DNA of 64,000 bases. Source: Pseudomonas nitroreducens. Lineage in GTDB: Bacteria; Pseudomonadota; Gammaproteobacteria; Pseudomonadales; Pseudomonadaceae. The position numbers and the translations under genes were made by a program. Below, piece by piece: positions 34,491 to 42,879 of the stretch. Where the stretch lies: NCBI RefSeq assembly GCF_014204515.1, contig NZ_JACHLI010000022.1, positions 62,001-126,000 on the forward strand, read 5' to 3'. How positions within the stretch are numbered: the stretch's first letter is position 1; the number at the start of each line of letters is the position of its first letter. The notes beneath the pieces were generated by a model, which saw only the letters and a list, made by a program, of their open reading frames with translations, did no database searches and was not told where the DNA came from.

Positions 34491-35804
34491 ATGGCCGATG
34501 AATACAACGATCCGCTGTGGCGGCAGATCATCTCCGGCGCGCAGATGCTCTTCGTCGCCTTCGGCGCACTGGTGCTGATGCCGCTGATCACCGGCCTGGA
34601 CCCCAACGTCGCGCTGTTCACCGCCGGCTTCGGCACCCTGATGTTCCAGATCGTCACCGGCCGCCAGGTGCCGGTGTTCCTGGCCTCGAGCTTCGCCTTC
34701 ATCACCCCGATCATCCTCGCCAAGGGCCAGTTCGGCCTGGCGGCGACCATGGGCGGCGTGGTGGCGGCAGGCTTCGTCTACACCTTCCTGGGCCTGGCGG
34801 TGAAGATCAAGGGCACCGGTTTCATCGACCGCCTGCTGCCGCCGGTGGTGATCGGTCCGGTGATCATCTCCATCGGCCTGGCCATGGCGCCGATCGCTGC
34901 CAACATGGCCATGGGCAAGGCCGGTGACGGCGCCGAGCTGATTCCCTACAAGACCGCCATGCTGATCTCCATGCCGGCGCTGCTGACCACCCTGATCGTC
35001 GCGGTGTTCGGCAAGGGCATGCTGCGCCTGGTGCCGATCATCGCCGGCGTGCTGGTGGGTTATGGCCTGGCCTTCGCCTTCGGCGTGGTCGACATCGCGA
35101 AGATCGTCGCCGCGCCCTGGCTGGAACTGCCGAAGTTCACCGCGCCGGAATTCAACTGGCAGGCCATCCTGTTCATCGTCCCGGTGGCGCTGGCTCCGGC
35201 CATCGAGCACATCGGCGGCGTGATCGCCGTGGGCGGCGTGACCGGCAAGAACTACCTGAAGACCCCGGGCCTGCACCGCACCCTGCTGGGCGACGGCATC
35301 GCCACCTCCACCGCCGGCCTGTTCGGCGGCCCACCCAACACCACCTACGCGGAAGTGACCGGCGCGGTGATGCTGACCAAGAACTACAACCCGAAGATCA
35401 TGACCTGGGCGGCGGTGTTCGCCATCGGCCTGGCCTTCGTCGGCAAGTTCGGCGCCATCCTGCAGAGCATCCCGGTACCGGTGATGGGCGGCATCCTCTG
35501 CCTGCTGTTCGGCACCATCGCCTCGGTGGGCATGAACACCCTGATCCGCCACAAGGTCGACCTGTCCCAGGCGCGCAACCTGTGCATCGTCTCGGTGACC
35601 CTGGTGTTCGGCATCGGCGGCGTGCTGATCGGCACGGGCACCGGCCCGGACGACTTCGGCCTGAAGGGCATCGCCCTGTGCGCCATCGTCGCGATCCTGC
35701 TGAACCTGATCCTGCCCGGCGAGGAAGGCTGGGAGAACAAGGCGCTGGAGCAAGTCTCCGAAGCGCCCTCCACCGTCTCCCCACCTGAGAAATCCGCCGA
35801 GTGA
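34491..35804 (+). CDS. uraA: Uracil/xanthine permease (NAT/NCS2 family)
   Basis: Inner-membrane symporter of 437 aa with about fourteen hydrophobic segments. Family signatures PAIEHIGGV (about residues 236-244) and LFGGPPNTTYAEVTG (about 277-291) are present. Coupling to upp points to uracil as substrate, since the transport and phosphoribosylation steps work together. A GC-rich hairpin without a T-run (35812-35831) follows the stop. Confidence 0.93.
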   Translation: MADEYNDPLWRQIISGAQMLFVAFGALVLMPLITGLDPNVALFTAGFGTLMFQIVTGRQVPVFLASSFAFITPIILAKGQFGLAATMGGVVAAGFVYTFLGLAVKIKGTGFIDRLLPPVVIGPVIISIGLAMAPIAANMAMGKAGDGAELIPYKTAMLISMPALLTTLIVAVFGKGMLRLVPIIAGVLVGYGLAFAFGVVDIAKIVAAPWLELPKFTAPEFNWQAILFIVPVALAPAIEHIGGVIAVGGVTGKNYLKTPGLHRTLLGDGIATSTAGLFGGPPNTTYAEVTGAVMLTKNYNPKIMTWAAVFAIGLAFVGKFGAILQSIPVPVMGGILCLLFGTIASVGMNTLIRHKVDLSQARNLCIVSVTLVFGIGGVLIGTGTGPDDFGLKGIALCAIVAILLNLILPGEEGWENKALEQVSEAPSTVSPPEKSAE

Positions 35805-35844
35805 ACCCTGGGCGCCGCCTGGCGGCGGCGCCTGCCCACTCAAA

Positions 35845-35967
35845 GTCGGGCGAACGCAACCTGCCGATCAGGGTCCATTGCCCATGGCCGTTCGCTCCCG
35901 ACAGGAGGCTCTCCCTATCCGCTTCGCTTCGATGACTTCGCAGGTCCCCGCGCAGGTGCAGCCGTGA
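35845..35967 (+). other. Hairpin and short reading frame leading into the flippase-like gene
   Basis: GTCGGGCGAACG (35845-35856) pairs with CGTTCG-CT-CCCGAC (35889-35902). A 27-codon frame starts at ATG 35884 within the right arm and its TGA (35965-35967) overlaps the GTG start of the next gene, a geometry that allows translational coupling. Whether the short frame is translated is unknown. Confidence 0.35.
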
Positions 35968-36962
35968 GCCGTGCCGCGTGGCTGTTGCTCGGCCTGATCG
36001 GCGCTTCGCTCATCCCGCTGGCCCTCGGTGGCCGGGAGATGCTCGATCACGTCCTGGCCTTCCCCCGCGACCAGTTGCTGATGATGTTCGGCATGATCTG
36101 CCTGTGCTGGCTGATCAACGCGCAGAAGCTGCGCGTGCTGCTCAACGGCCGCGCCGGGGAAATCGGCAAGGTACGTTCGGTGGGCATCATCATGGCCTCG
36201 GAGTTCGCCTTCTATGCCACCCCCGGCGGCACCGGCGGTCCGCTCACCCTGATGGCGCTACTGGCCCGCCACGGCATGCGCCCGGCCCACAGCAGCGCGA
36301 TCTTCGCCGTGGACCAGCTGAGTGACCTGCTGTTCTTCCTCTGCGCACTGGCGGCCGTGCTGGTATGGGCGCTGTCCCACAGCGTCAGCCCGAACCTGGA
36401 GACCTCGCTGATCACCAGCGGCGTGCTGCTGGGCGGGATCTTCTTCGGCGTGGTGCTGCTGGCGCGCTTCCAGCGCCGTGTGATCAAGGCCAATGGCCGG
36501 CTGTTCCAGCGCCTGGGCATGAAACCGCGCACGCGCCTGCACTGGGCGCGCAAGGCCCTGCATTTCCGCGACACCCTGGTGAGCTGCCTGCGCCAGCCCA
36601 AGCGCCGGCTGCTGCTGATCTTCTTCTTCACCTGCTGCCACTGGGTCCTGCGCTTCTCGGTGCTCTACATCACCTTGAGGGCGCTGGGCGTCGATCTGCA
36701 CTGGGCCTGGGCCTTCCTGATCCAGCTGCTGTCGCTGGCGGCCGGCCTGGCCACGCTGCTGCCCGGCGGCGCTGGCGGCACCGAGCTGACCAGCGCCGCA
36801 CTGCTCGCCCCGCTGGTGGGCAAGTCGACGGCGGCCGCGGCCATCCTGATCTGGCGCGTGGTGACCTACTACTTCTATCTGGTGATGGGCGCGCCGGTGT
36901 TCGCCGTGATGGCAGGGCGGCCGCTGCTGCGCAAGCTGATCGGCCTGCGTGAGCGCGCCTGA
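35964..36962 (+). CDS. Flippase-like / lysylphosphatidylglycerol synthase TM-domain protein
   Basis: Inner-membrane protein of 332 aa with about eight helices, of the UPF0104/YbhN type (AglD/MprF-like transmembrane domain without a synthase domain). Conserved parts are FYATPGGTGGPLTLMALL and LLPGGAGGTELTSAALL. Such proteins are proposed to move lipid-linked molecules across the membrane. It starts with GTG at 35964, overlapping the stop of a short upstream frame. It lies between the two PAO1-like gene blocks. Confidence 0.78.
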   Translation: MSRAAWLLLGLIGASLIPLALGGREMLDHVLAFPRDQLLMMFGMICLCWLINAQKLRVLLNGRAGEIGKVRSVGIIMASEFAFYATPGGTGGPLTLMALLARHGMRPAHSSAIFAVDQLSDLLFFLCALAAVLVWALSHSVSPNLETSLITSGVLLGGIFFGVVLLARFQRRVIKANGRLFQRLGMKPRTRLHWARKALHFRDTLVSCLRQPKRRLLLIFFFTCCHWVLRFSVLYITLRALGVDLHWAWAFLIQLLSLAAGLATLLPGGAGGTELTSAALLAPLVGKSTAAAAILIWRVVTYYFYLVMGAPVFAVMAGRPLLRKLIGLRERA

Positions 36963-36965
36963 GGC

Positions 36966-37148
36966 TCAGTCACTGGAGGGCGGGGCGTCGTCGCCAGGTG
37001 CCGGCTTGAGCGAATCCCAGAGCTCGGCGGCGCCGGGGAACTCGGTGCCGTCCTCTTCGCTCAGCGCGTCGGGATCGTAGCGGCTGGTACAGCCTTCGCC
37101 CAGGGTGGGCGGCGGGGTGGCGGTGCCGGGGTTCTTCGGGTCGCTCAT
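36966..37148 (-). CDS. Small proline-rich acidic hypothetical protein
   Basis: Protein of 60 aa, MSDPKNPGTATPPPTLGEGC..., with no membrane segment and a low-complexity acidic C-terminus. The start at 37148 follows GGAG at 9 nt; an in-frame ATG at 37163 is less likely. It is downstream of purU on the same strand. Low complexity makes it uncertain whether it is a functional protein. Confidence 0.5.
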   Translation of the reverse strand: MSDPKNPGTATPPPTLGEGCTSRYDPDALSEEDGTEFPGAAELWDSLKPAPGDDAPPSSD

Positions 37149-37229
37149 GCGGGCGGGCTCCATCGAGCGCAGCGCCCGCCGTCAGCGACGGCGGGAGCCT
37201 GCGAAAGTACCCAGTCTAGCGCGGGTGGA

Positions 37230-38081
37230 TCAGTCGAACACCACGGTCTTGTTGTCGTGCACCAGCACGCGGTCTTCTAGGTGGTAGCGCAGGCCGCGGG
37301 CCAGCACCAGCTTCTCCACGTCCTTGCCCAGGCGTACCAGGTCCTCGATGTTGTCGCGGTGGCTGATGCGCACCACGTCCTGCTCGATGATCGGGCCGGC
37401 GTCCAGCTCCTCGGTGACGTAGTGGCAGGTCGCGCCGATCAGCTTCACGCCGCGCAGCGACGCCTGGTGATAAGGCTTGGCGCCGACGAAGGAGGGCAGG
37501 AAGCTGTGGTGGATGTTGATCACCTGGTGGCGATACTTCTGGCACAGGTCCGGCGGCAGGATCTGCATGTAGCGCGCCAGCACCACGTTGTCGGCCTGGT
37601 GTTCGTCGATCAGGCGCGACACCTGTTCGAAGGCCGGCTGCTTGTTCTTCGGGTCCACCGGGACATGGAAGTAAGGGATGCCGTGCCATTCCACCATGCT
37701 GCGCAGGTCATCGTGGTTGGCGATCACGCAGGGAATCTCGCAGTCGAGCTCGCCGCTGTGCCAGCGGTGCAGCAGGTCGGCCAGGCAGTGCGACTCACGG
37801 CTGGCCATCAGCACCACGCGCTTCTTCACCGAGGAATCGGTGATCCGCCATTCCATGAAGAACTCGCGGGCAATCGGCGCGAAGGCCTGGCGGAAACCGT
37901 CGAGGTCGAACGGCAGGGAATCGGCACGAATCTCATGCCGCATGAAGAACCAGCCGTTATCGTTGTCGGAATGGTGACTGGCCTCGGTGATCCAGCCGTT
38001 GTAAGTGGCCAGGAAATTACTCACCTTGGCGACGATGCCGACCCCGTCGGGGCAGGCGATCACCAGTCGGAAAGTGCGCAT
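37230..38081 (-). CDS. purU: Formyltetrahydrofolate deformylase
   Basis: Protein of 283 aa hydrolysing 10-formyl-THF to THF and formate, supplying formate for purine synthesis and balancing one-carbon units. An N-terminal ACT regulatory domain (about 1-80, LVIACPDGVGIVAKVSNFL) is followed by the hydrolase domain with HHSFLPSFVGAKPYHQA and GATCHYVTEELDAGPII, which carries the catalytic His and Asp. It is divergent from mvaT. Confidence 0.94.
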   Translation of the reverse strand: MRTFRLVIACPDGVGIVAKVSNFLATYNGWITEASHHSDNDNGWFFMRHEIRADSLPFDLDGFRQAFAPIAREFFMEWRITDSSVKKRVVLMASRESHCLADLLHRWHSGELDCEIPCVIANHDDLRSMVEWHGIPYFHVPVDPKNKQPAFEQVSRLIDEHQADNVVLARYMQILPPDLCQKYRHQVINIHHSFLPSFVGAKPYHQASLRGVKLIGATCHYVTEELDAGPIIEQDVVRISHRDNIEDLVRLGKDVEKLVLARGLRYHLEDRVLVHDNKTVVFD

Positions 38082-38261
38082 GGGTGTACTCCAGATACTT
38101 CGCGAAGGCCGCCATTCTAGCGGCTGCGGGGGAAAAGTTCAGCCATTCGCGAACAGCCCCGACGGGTGTCAGCAGGGGCGCTTCGCAAGTGCATCGGTTT
38201 AATACCGACGAATGAACTACTTAAATACTTTGGCAATTACTCACAAAACTTTGCCCGAGGA

Positions 38262-38290
38262 TTTACTTGAACAACTTCGCTGACTATTAT
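38262..38290 (+). promoter_or_regulatory. Sigma-70 promoter of mvaT
   Basis: TTTACT (38262-38267) and TATTAT (38285-38290) are separated by exactly 17 bp, with an AT-rich segment immediately upstream (about 38195-38260). MvaT binds AT-rich DNA, so autoregulation here is plausible. Confidence 0.55.
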
Positions 38291-38339
38291 GTCTGCTACA
38301 AACTATCCGCCACCGCTGGCCCAGAACAAGGTACCCAAC

Positions 38340-38714
38340 ATGTCGCTGATCAACGAGTACCGCGCTACCGAAGAAGCCATCAAGGAACTTCAGGAGCGCC
38401 TGAAATCCCTGGAGCAGGACGACAAGCTGAAAAAAGAGCTGGAGTTCGAAGAGAAACTTCGTGCGCTGATGGCCAGCTACGGCAAGTCCCTGCGCGATGT
38501 CATCGCCCTGCTCGATCCGGACGCGAAACTCTCCAAGTCGCCGCGCGCCGCCAAGACCACCGTGAGCAAGCGCGCTCGCAAGGTCAAGCAATACAAGAAC
38601 CCGCACACCGGTGAAGTCATCGAAACCAAGGGCGGCAACCACAAGACCCTTAAGGAATGGAAAGCCAAGTGGGGCGCCGAGGCCGTTGAAGGCTGGGCCA
38701 CGCTGCTGGGCTGA
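38340..38714 (+). CDS. mvaT: H-NS-family xenogeneic silencer MvaT
   Basis: Nucleoid protein of 124 aa that binds AT-rich, often horizontally acquired DNA. The N-terminal coiled coil for oligomerisation (LINEYRATEEAIKELQERL, about 2-60) is followed by a basic linker and a C-terminal DNA-binding domain with the AT-minor-groove segment KGGNHKTLKEW. The start at 38340 is the known MvaT N-terminus; the frame is open 17 codons upstream. It is relevant to the AT-richer element at the right of the window, a likely silencing target. Confidence 0.96.
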   Translation: MSLINEYRATEEAIKELQERLKSLEQDDKLKKELEFEEKLRALMASYGKSLRDVIALLDPDAKLSKSPRAAKTTVSKRARKVKQYKNPHTGEVIETKGGNHKTLKEWKAKWGAEAVEGWATLLG

Positions 38715-38734
38715 GGCCTTCGCGGAATTAAGGA

Positions 38735-38761
38735 ACGCCAGCCTTCGGGCTGGCGTTTTTT
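38735..38761 (+). terminator. Terminator of mvaT
   Basis: ACGCCAGCC (38735-38743) and GGCTGGCGT (38748-38756) with a TTCG tetraloop, followed by a T6 run. Confidence 0.95.
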
Positions 38762-38785
38762 ATTGTCCGCCAAACAACCACGGCG

Positions 38786-40213
38786 CTATGGGCAATAGCG
38801 CTCGCGCAATGCAAGGGCATACTTTTCCCACTCTTCCAGCAGCAGACGTCCGCCCGGCGTGGCATTCACCAGCTGTTCGTGCATTGCCGCCGCGAAGTTA
38901 TCCAGTGTATTCGGCGCGCCCCACTGCGCATCGCTCAGGCGAGCCCGGCAGAAGTCCCGCCATTGTTGCTGTTGTGCGACATCCAAAGTTTCCGGGAAAT
39001 TGCGCGCGCGATAACGGAAGAGAAGTTCCGGCAGGCGTGGGTCATCGAAGGGCCATTGTTCTTTTGCCAACCGTTGCGGATCGGCCTGGCGTACCTGTTC
39101 ACACAATCGACGATCCCGATCGCCAATGAATCCGTCATACAACTGCTGCTCGGGGTCTTCGCTGCCGGCGAAACTTTCCTCGGTATACAACGGCGCCAGT
39201 TTGTCCTGCCAGATCGCCTTGGCCTGAACCAGGGTCTGCGCGGACTGCAGGCAGGCGTCCAGGTCCAGGCCGACGCGTTCGCGATCCTGTGGGCGCAGCA
39301 CGGTGAGCGGCGCCACCACCGGGCACTTGTTGATATGCAGCAGCTTCAGCGGTACCGGCGACTCGCCTTCGGCCAGTTCGTCGCGGCGCGTGTAGAGACG
39401 CTTGCGCAGGGTCTCGGCATCCAGCTCCAGCAACGGCGCCACATCGGCCGCCAGGTCGCAGACGATCAGCGCATTGCGGTTGCGCGGGTGCCAGCCCAGG
39501 GGCAGCACCACGGACAGGTAATGGCGAGCGCCACCGAACATGCCGGAGATGTGCACCAGCGGCTCCAGTAGCCGCACCTGGTCCAGCACGGCCTGCTTGC
39601 TGCGCAGGCGGTACAGGTAGTCGTAGAGCCGGGGCTGGCGCTCGCGCACCAGGCGCGCCAGGGCGATAGTGGCGCGCACGTCGGACAGCGCATCGTGGGC
39701 CTGACCGTGGTCGATGCCGTTGGCCGCGGTGAGCCGCTCCAGCTTGAGACTGACCAGGCCGTCCTGTTCCGGCCAGACGATGCCCTCGGGACGCAACGCG
39801 TAGGCGGTGCGCATCATGTCGATCAGGTCCCAGCGACTGTTGCCGCCCTGCCACTCGCGGGCGTAGGGATCGAAGAAATTGCGGTAGAGGCTGTAGCGCG
39901 TCACTTCGTCGTCGAAGCGCAGGGTGTTGTAGCCCGCCACGCAGGTGCCGGGTTGCGCCAGTTCGGCATGCAGGCGGGTCATGAACTCCGCTTCGCCCAG
40001 GCCTTGCTCCAGGTGCCGCGGCGTGATGCCGGTGATCAGGCAGGCTGCCGGATGCGGGAGGATGTCGTCGCTCGGGCGGCAGTAGAGGTTGAGCGGCGCG
40101 CCGATCTCGTTGAGCGCCTCGTCGGTGCGGATGCCCGCCACCTGTAGCGGCCGGTCGCGGCGCGGATCGATACCGGTGGTTTCGTAGTCGTACCAGAAGA
40201 TGCTGGCGTTCAT
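38786..40213 (-). CDS. sbcB: Exodeoxyribonuclease I
   Basis: A 3'-5' single-strand DNA exonuclease of 475 aa used in recombination and mismatch repair. The DnaQ-like domain starts YDYETTGIDPRRD (first catalytic Asp and Glu), continues with YNTLRFDDEVTRY, and ends the DEDD set at NGIDHGQAHDALSDVRATI (HxxxD). The SH3-like and C-terminal helical parts follow. The start at 40213 follows AAGGA at 6 nt. Convergent with mvaT, as in P. aeruginosa. Confidence 0.95.
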   Translation of the reverse strand: MNASIFWYDYETTGIDPRRDRPLQVAGIRTDEALNEIGAPLNLYCRPSDDILPHPAACLITGITPRHLEQGLGEAEFMTRLHAELAQPGTCVAGYNTLRFDDEVTRYSLYRNFFDPYAREWQGGNSRWDLIDMMRTAYALRPEGIVWPEQDGLVSLKLERLTAANGIDHGQAHDALSDVRATIALARLVRERQPRLYDYLYRLRSKQAVLDQVRLLEPLVHISGMFGGARHYLSVVLPLGWHPRNRNALIVCDLAADVAPLLELDAETLRKRLYTRRDELAEGESPVPLKLLHINKCPVVAPLTVLRPQDRERVGLDLDACLQSAQTLVQAKAIWQDKLAPLYTEESFAGSEDPEQQLYDGFIGDRDRRLCEQVRQADPQRLAKEQWPFDDPRLPELLFRYRARNFPETLDVAQQQQWRDFCRARLSDAQWGAPNTLDNFAAAMHEQLVNATPGGRLLLEEWEKYALALRERYCP

Positions 40214-40354
40214 CGTTTTTCCTTGCCTGCAAGCGAGTGCGTCGCAGTCTAACAGTGCTGAGCGACACACTTCCAAAGCACGGCGCTGGCTCCGGGCCAG
40301 CCGCCGCCTTTATGATGGCGGTCGCAAGGACAGCCACTGGAAAGGATTTCCACC

Positions 40355-41170
40355 ATGCAAGAACTGACTGCGCAGAGTCCGTACAGCGCACCGCTGAGCA
40401 ATCTGCAACCCGGCACCCCGTCGGGTACCGCGCCCTCGATAGCCGACGCCCTCGCCCGCGGCTACGACTTCAGCATCAACGAACTGCTGGGCGAATCCTG
40501 GCGCCGTACCAAAGGCAGCAAGGGCCTGATCCTCAGCGGCTTCCTGGTGTTCTACGCGGCCATCTTCGCCCTGATCAACGTACTCAGCCTGTTCCTGGCC
40601 GTCGTCGGCGTAGCCGGTATCGCCGGGATGGGCCTGCTGTCGGGCGGCGAGCCCGCTGGCGGCATGGCGGTCGGCGCAGTCGTCGCCTTCCTCTTCGCCT
40701 CGCTGCTGCTGAGCTTCGTCGCCAGCGCGATCTGCTACCCGCTGCTGGCCGGCGTGAACATGCTCGGCATCCGCCGCGCGGCCGACCAGCCGCTGCGCTT
40801 CAACGAAATCTTCAGCCACTTCGGACGCACCTTCCAGGTGGTGGTCTGCGTGCTGCTGAGCACCCTGCTGATCAGCATCGGCTACTTCCTCTTCGTGCTG
40901 CCGGGCATCTACCTGAGCATCGCCTACCTGCTGGCGGTGCCGCTGGTGGTGGAGCGCGGCCTGTCGCCCTGGGCGGCGCTGGAAGCCTCGCGCCGGGCCA
41001 TCGGCCAGCACTGGTTCAAGGTCTTCGGCGTGCTGCTGGTATTCGCCGTGCTGTTCGGCCTGAGCCTGCTGACCCTGGGCATCGCCCTGATCTGGCTGCT
41101 ACCGTGGTTGATCGTCTGCATCGGCGTGCTGTATCGCATCATCTTCGGTGTGCTGCCGGCCAAGGACTGA
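40355..41170 (+). CDS. Multi-helix membrane protein, first tandem copy (BPSS1780/DUF975-like)
   Basis: Inner-membrane protein of 271 aa with four to six hydrophobic helices. Recognisable blocks are ALARGYDFSINELL, LAGVNMLGIRRAADQPL, LPGIYLSIAYLLAVPLVVE and ASRRAIGQHWFKVFG. The same blocks occur in the next gene, so the two are a tandem duplication. Resembles the BPSS1780-type membrane proteins; function unknown. It stands just before the MoxR-type operon, on the same strand. Confidence 0.78.
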   Translation: MQELTAQSPYSAPLSNLQPGTPSGTAPSIADALARGYDFSINELLGESWRRTKGSKGLILSGFLVFYAAIFALINVLSLFLAVVGVAGIAGMGLLSGGEPAGGMAVGAVVAFLFASLLLSFVASAICYPLLAGVNMLGIRRAADQPLRFNEIFSHFGRTFQVVVCVLLSTLLISIGYFLFVLPGIYLSIAYLLAVPLVVERGLSPWAALEASRRAIGQHWFKVFGVLLVFAVLFGLSLLTLGIALIWLLPWLIVCIGVLYRIIFGVLPAKD

Positions 41171-41298
41171 ACGCCCGAAGAGCCGCACCGCTCTTTCGTC
41201 ACAACAAGGAACGCCCTCGGCCGCGGTCGAGGTCACCGGCATTAGCCTGCCATTGGAAAGCCCTGCGACCTCAGGTCGCCCGCCCCCGGAGCAGAGAG

Positions 41299-42066
41299 AT
41301 GAGCACCGAAACCACTCCCAACCCCTTCGCCACACCCATCAGTACCCTGCAAGACCCCGTCGCCAACGGCAGCGTGCCGAGCATCGAGGAAGCGCTGGCC
41401 CGCGGCTACGACTTCTCCATCGGCGACCTGATCAGCGAGGCCTGGCAGCGCGTCAGCGGCATCAAGGGCCTGGTCATCGCCGGCTTCATCGTCTATGTGG
41501 TGATCGTCCAGGCCATCAGCTTCGCCCTCGGCCTGGTCATCGGCCTGGGCGCCTTGGCCAGCGGCAGCGAGGGTGGCGTCGGGATGGCCGTGCTGCAGAT
41601 GCTGGTGGGGGTCTTTGCCGCCGCCATCGGCTATCCCTTCCTGGCCGGCATCAACATGCTCGGCATCCGCCGCGCCGCCGACCAGCCGGTCTCCTTCAAC
41701 GAGATGTTCAGCCACTTCGGGCTGTTCGTCCCGCTGGTCATCACCGGCCTGGTGATGACCCTGCTGGTGTACCTGGGCCTGCTGCTCCTGGTGCTGCCGG
41801 GCATCTACCTGAGCGTCGCCTACCTGCTGGCGATTCCGCTGGTGGTGGAGCGCAAGCTCAGCCCCTGGCAGGCGCTGGAAGCTTCGCGCAAGGCGATCAG
41901 CCAGCACTGGTTCAAGGTCTTCGGGCTGTTCCTGGTGCTGGGCATCATCCTCATCGTCAGCGCCATCCCGCTGGGCATCGGCCTGGTCTGGACCCTGCCG
42001 CTGTCTATCGTTGCCATCGGCGTGCTGTACCGCACCATTTTCGGCGTACTGCCGCCGGCCAACTGA
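41299..42066 (+). CDS. Multi-helix membrane protein, second tandem copy
   Basis: Protein of 255 aa, a paralogue of the preceding gene: ALARGYDFSIGDLI, LAGINMLGIRRAADQPV, LPGIYLSVAYLLAIPLVVE and ASRKAISQHWFKVFG. The start at 41299 follows GGAG at 7 nt; a much longer in-frame reading from 40237 runs through the other copy and is not coding. The N-terminal cytosolic segment and one loop have diverged most, suggesting separate partners. It is 87 bp ahead of the RDD gene. Confidence 0.78.
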   Translation: MSTETTPNPFATPISTLQDPVANGSVPSIEEALARGYDFSIGDLISEAWQRVSGIKGLVIAGFIVYVVIVQAISFALGLVIGLGALASGSEGGVGMAVLQMLVGVFAAAIGYPFLAGINMLGIRRAADQPVSFNEMFSHFGLFVPLVITGLVMTLLVYLGLLLLVLPGIYLSVAYLLAIPLVVERKLSPWQALEASRKAISQHWFKVFGLFLVLGIILIVSAIPLGIGLVWTLPLSIVAIGVLYRTIFGVLPPAN

Positions 42067-42153
42067 AGACTTCGGCCTGATCCCGCCAGCGCGGTTGCCT
42101 CGCCGCACCGCGCTGGCTAGCATCTGGCCCTCAGCCATAGACAGCGATTTCCC

Positions 42154-42879
42154 TTGAGCGCAGCCGCCTCCCCTGCCCACGCCCCCGTCCTGGATACCCG
42201 CTACCACGTGGAGACCCCGGAAGGCATCGACCTGCTGCTGCGTCCCGCCGGCGTCGTGCCACGGGCCCTGGCCTACCTCATCGACCTGGGCATCCGCGGC
42301 CTGCTGATGGTCGCCCTGTTCATGCTGCTGGCCTTCCTCGGCCAGCTCGGCACCGGCCTGGGGCTGATCCTCACCTTCATCCTGACCTGGTGGTACATGG
42401 TGCTCTTCGAGGTGCTCAACCAGGGGCGCTCGCCCGGCAAGCAGATGATCGGCCTGCGCGTGGTACACGACGACGGCACCCCGGTGGGCTGGTCCGCCTC
42501 GCTGCTGCGCAACCTGTTGCGCTTCGCCGATATCCTGCCGTTCGCCTACACCCTGGGCCTGCTCAGCTGCCTGTCGAATTCGGGCTTCAAGCGCCTGGGC
42601 GACCTCGCCGCCGGCACCCTGGTGATCTACCGCGACCCGCCGCCGAGCCGGCCGCAGGTATCGGAGACCACTCCGGAGCTGGCGCCCTGGCCGCTGAGCC
42701 TGGAAGAACAGCGCGCGCTGATGGGCTTCGCCGAGCGCGCCACCCAGCTGTCCGCCGCGCGCCGCGAAGAGCTCGCGGCGATCCTCGCGCAACCGCTGGG
42801 CGTCTCCCCGGCGCAGGCCGAAGCGCGGCTGAACGGGATCGCCAGCGGCCTGCTCGGCAACGGGACGGGCCGTCCATGA
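42154..42879 (+). CDS. RDD family membrane protein
   Basis: Protein of 241 aa with the RDD domain (about 35-155): RALAYLIDLGIRGLLM carries the Arg-Asp pair, and NQGRSPGKQMIGLRVVHDDG is the second signature. The soluble C-terminal tail (about 165-241) is rich in Glu and Arg. The best start is TTG at 42154, with no clear ATG near; the ribosome site is weak, so the N-terminus is uncertain. The stop overlaps the next ATG (ATGA). It opens the six-gene overlapping operon. Confidence 0.8.
   Translation: MSAAASPAHAPVLDTRYHVETPEGIDLLLRPAGVVPRALAYLIDLGIRGLLMVALFMLLAFLGQLGTGLGLILTFILTWWYMVLFEVLNQGRSPGKQMIGLRVVHDDGTPVGWSASLLRNLLRFADILPFAYTLGLLSCLSNSGFKRLGDLAAGTLVIYRDPPPSRPQVSETTPELAPWPLSLEEQRALMGFAERATQLSAARREELAAILAQPLGVSPAQAEARLNGIASGLLGNGTGRP

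Noticed and set aside
33753..35843. 696-aa minus-strand open frame over upp and uraA
   Set aside because: Low-complexity shadow rich in Asp, His, Gln and Gly; both real genes on the plus strand are intact.
40237..41298. N-terminal extension giving a 609-aa protein fused to the second tandem membrane protein
   Set aside because: The extension runs out of frame through the first copy and is Arg/Pro-rich; the real start at 41299 has a ribosome site and paralogue support.
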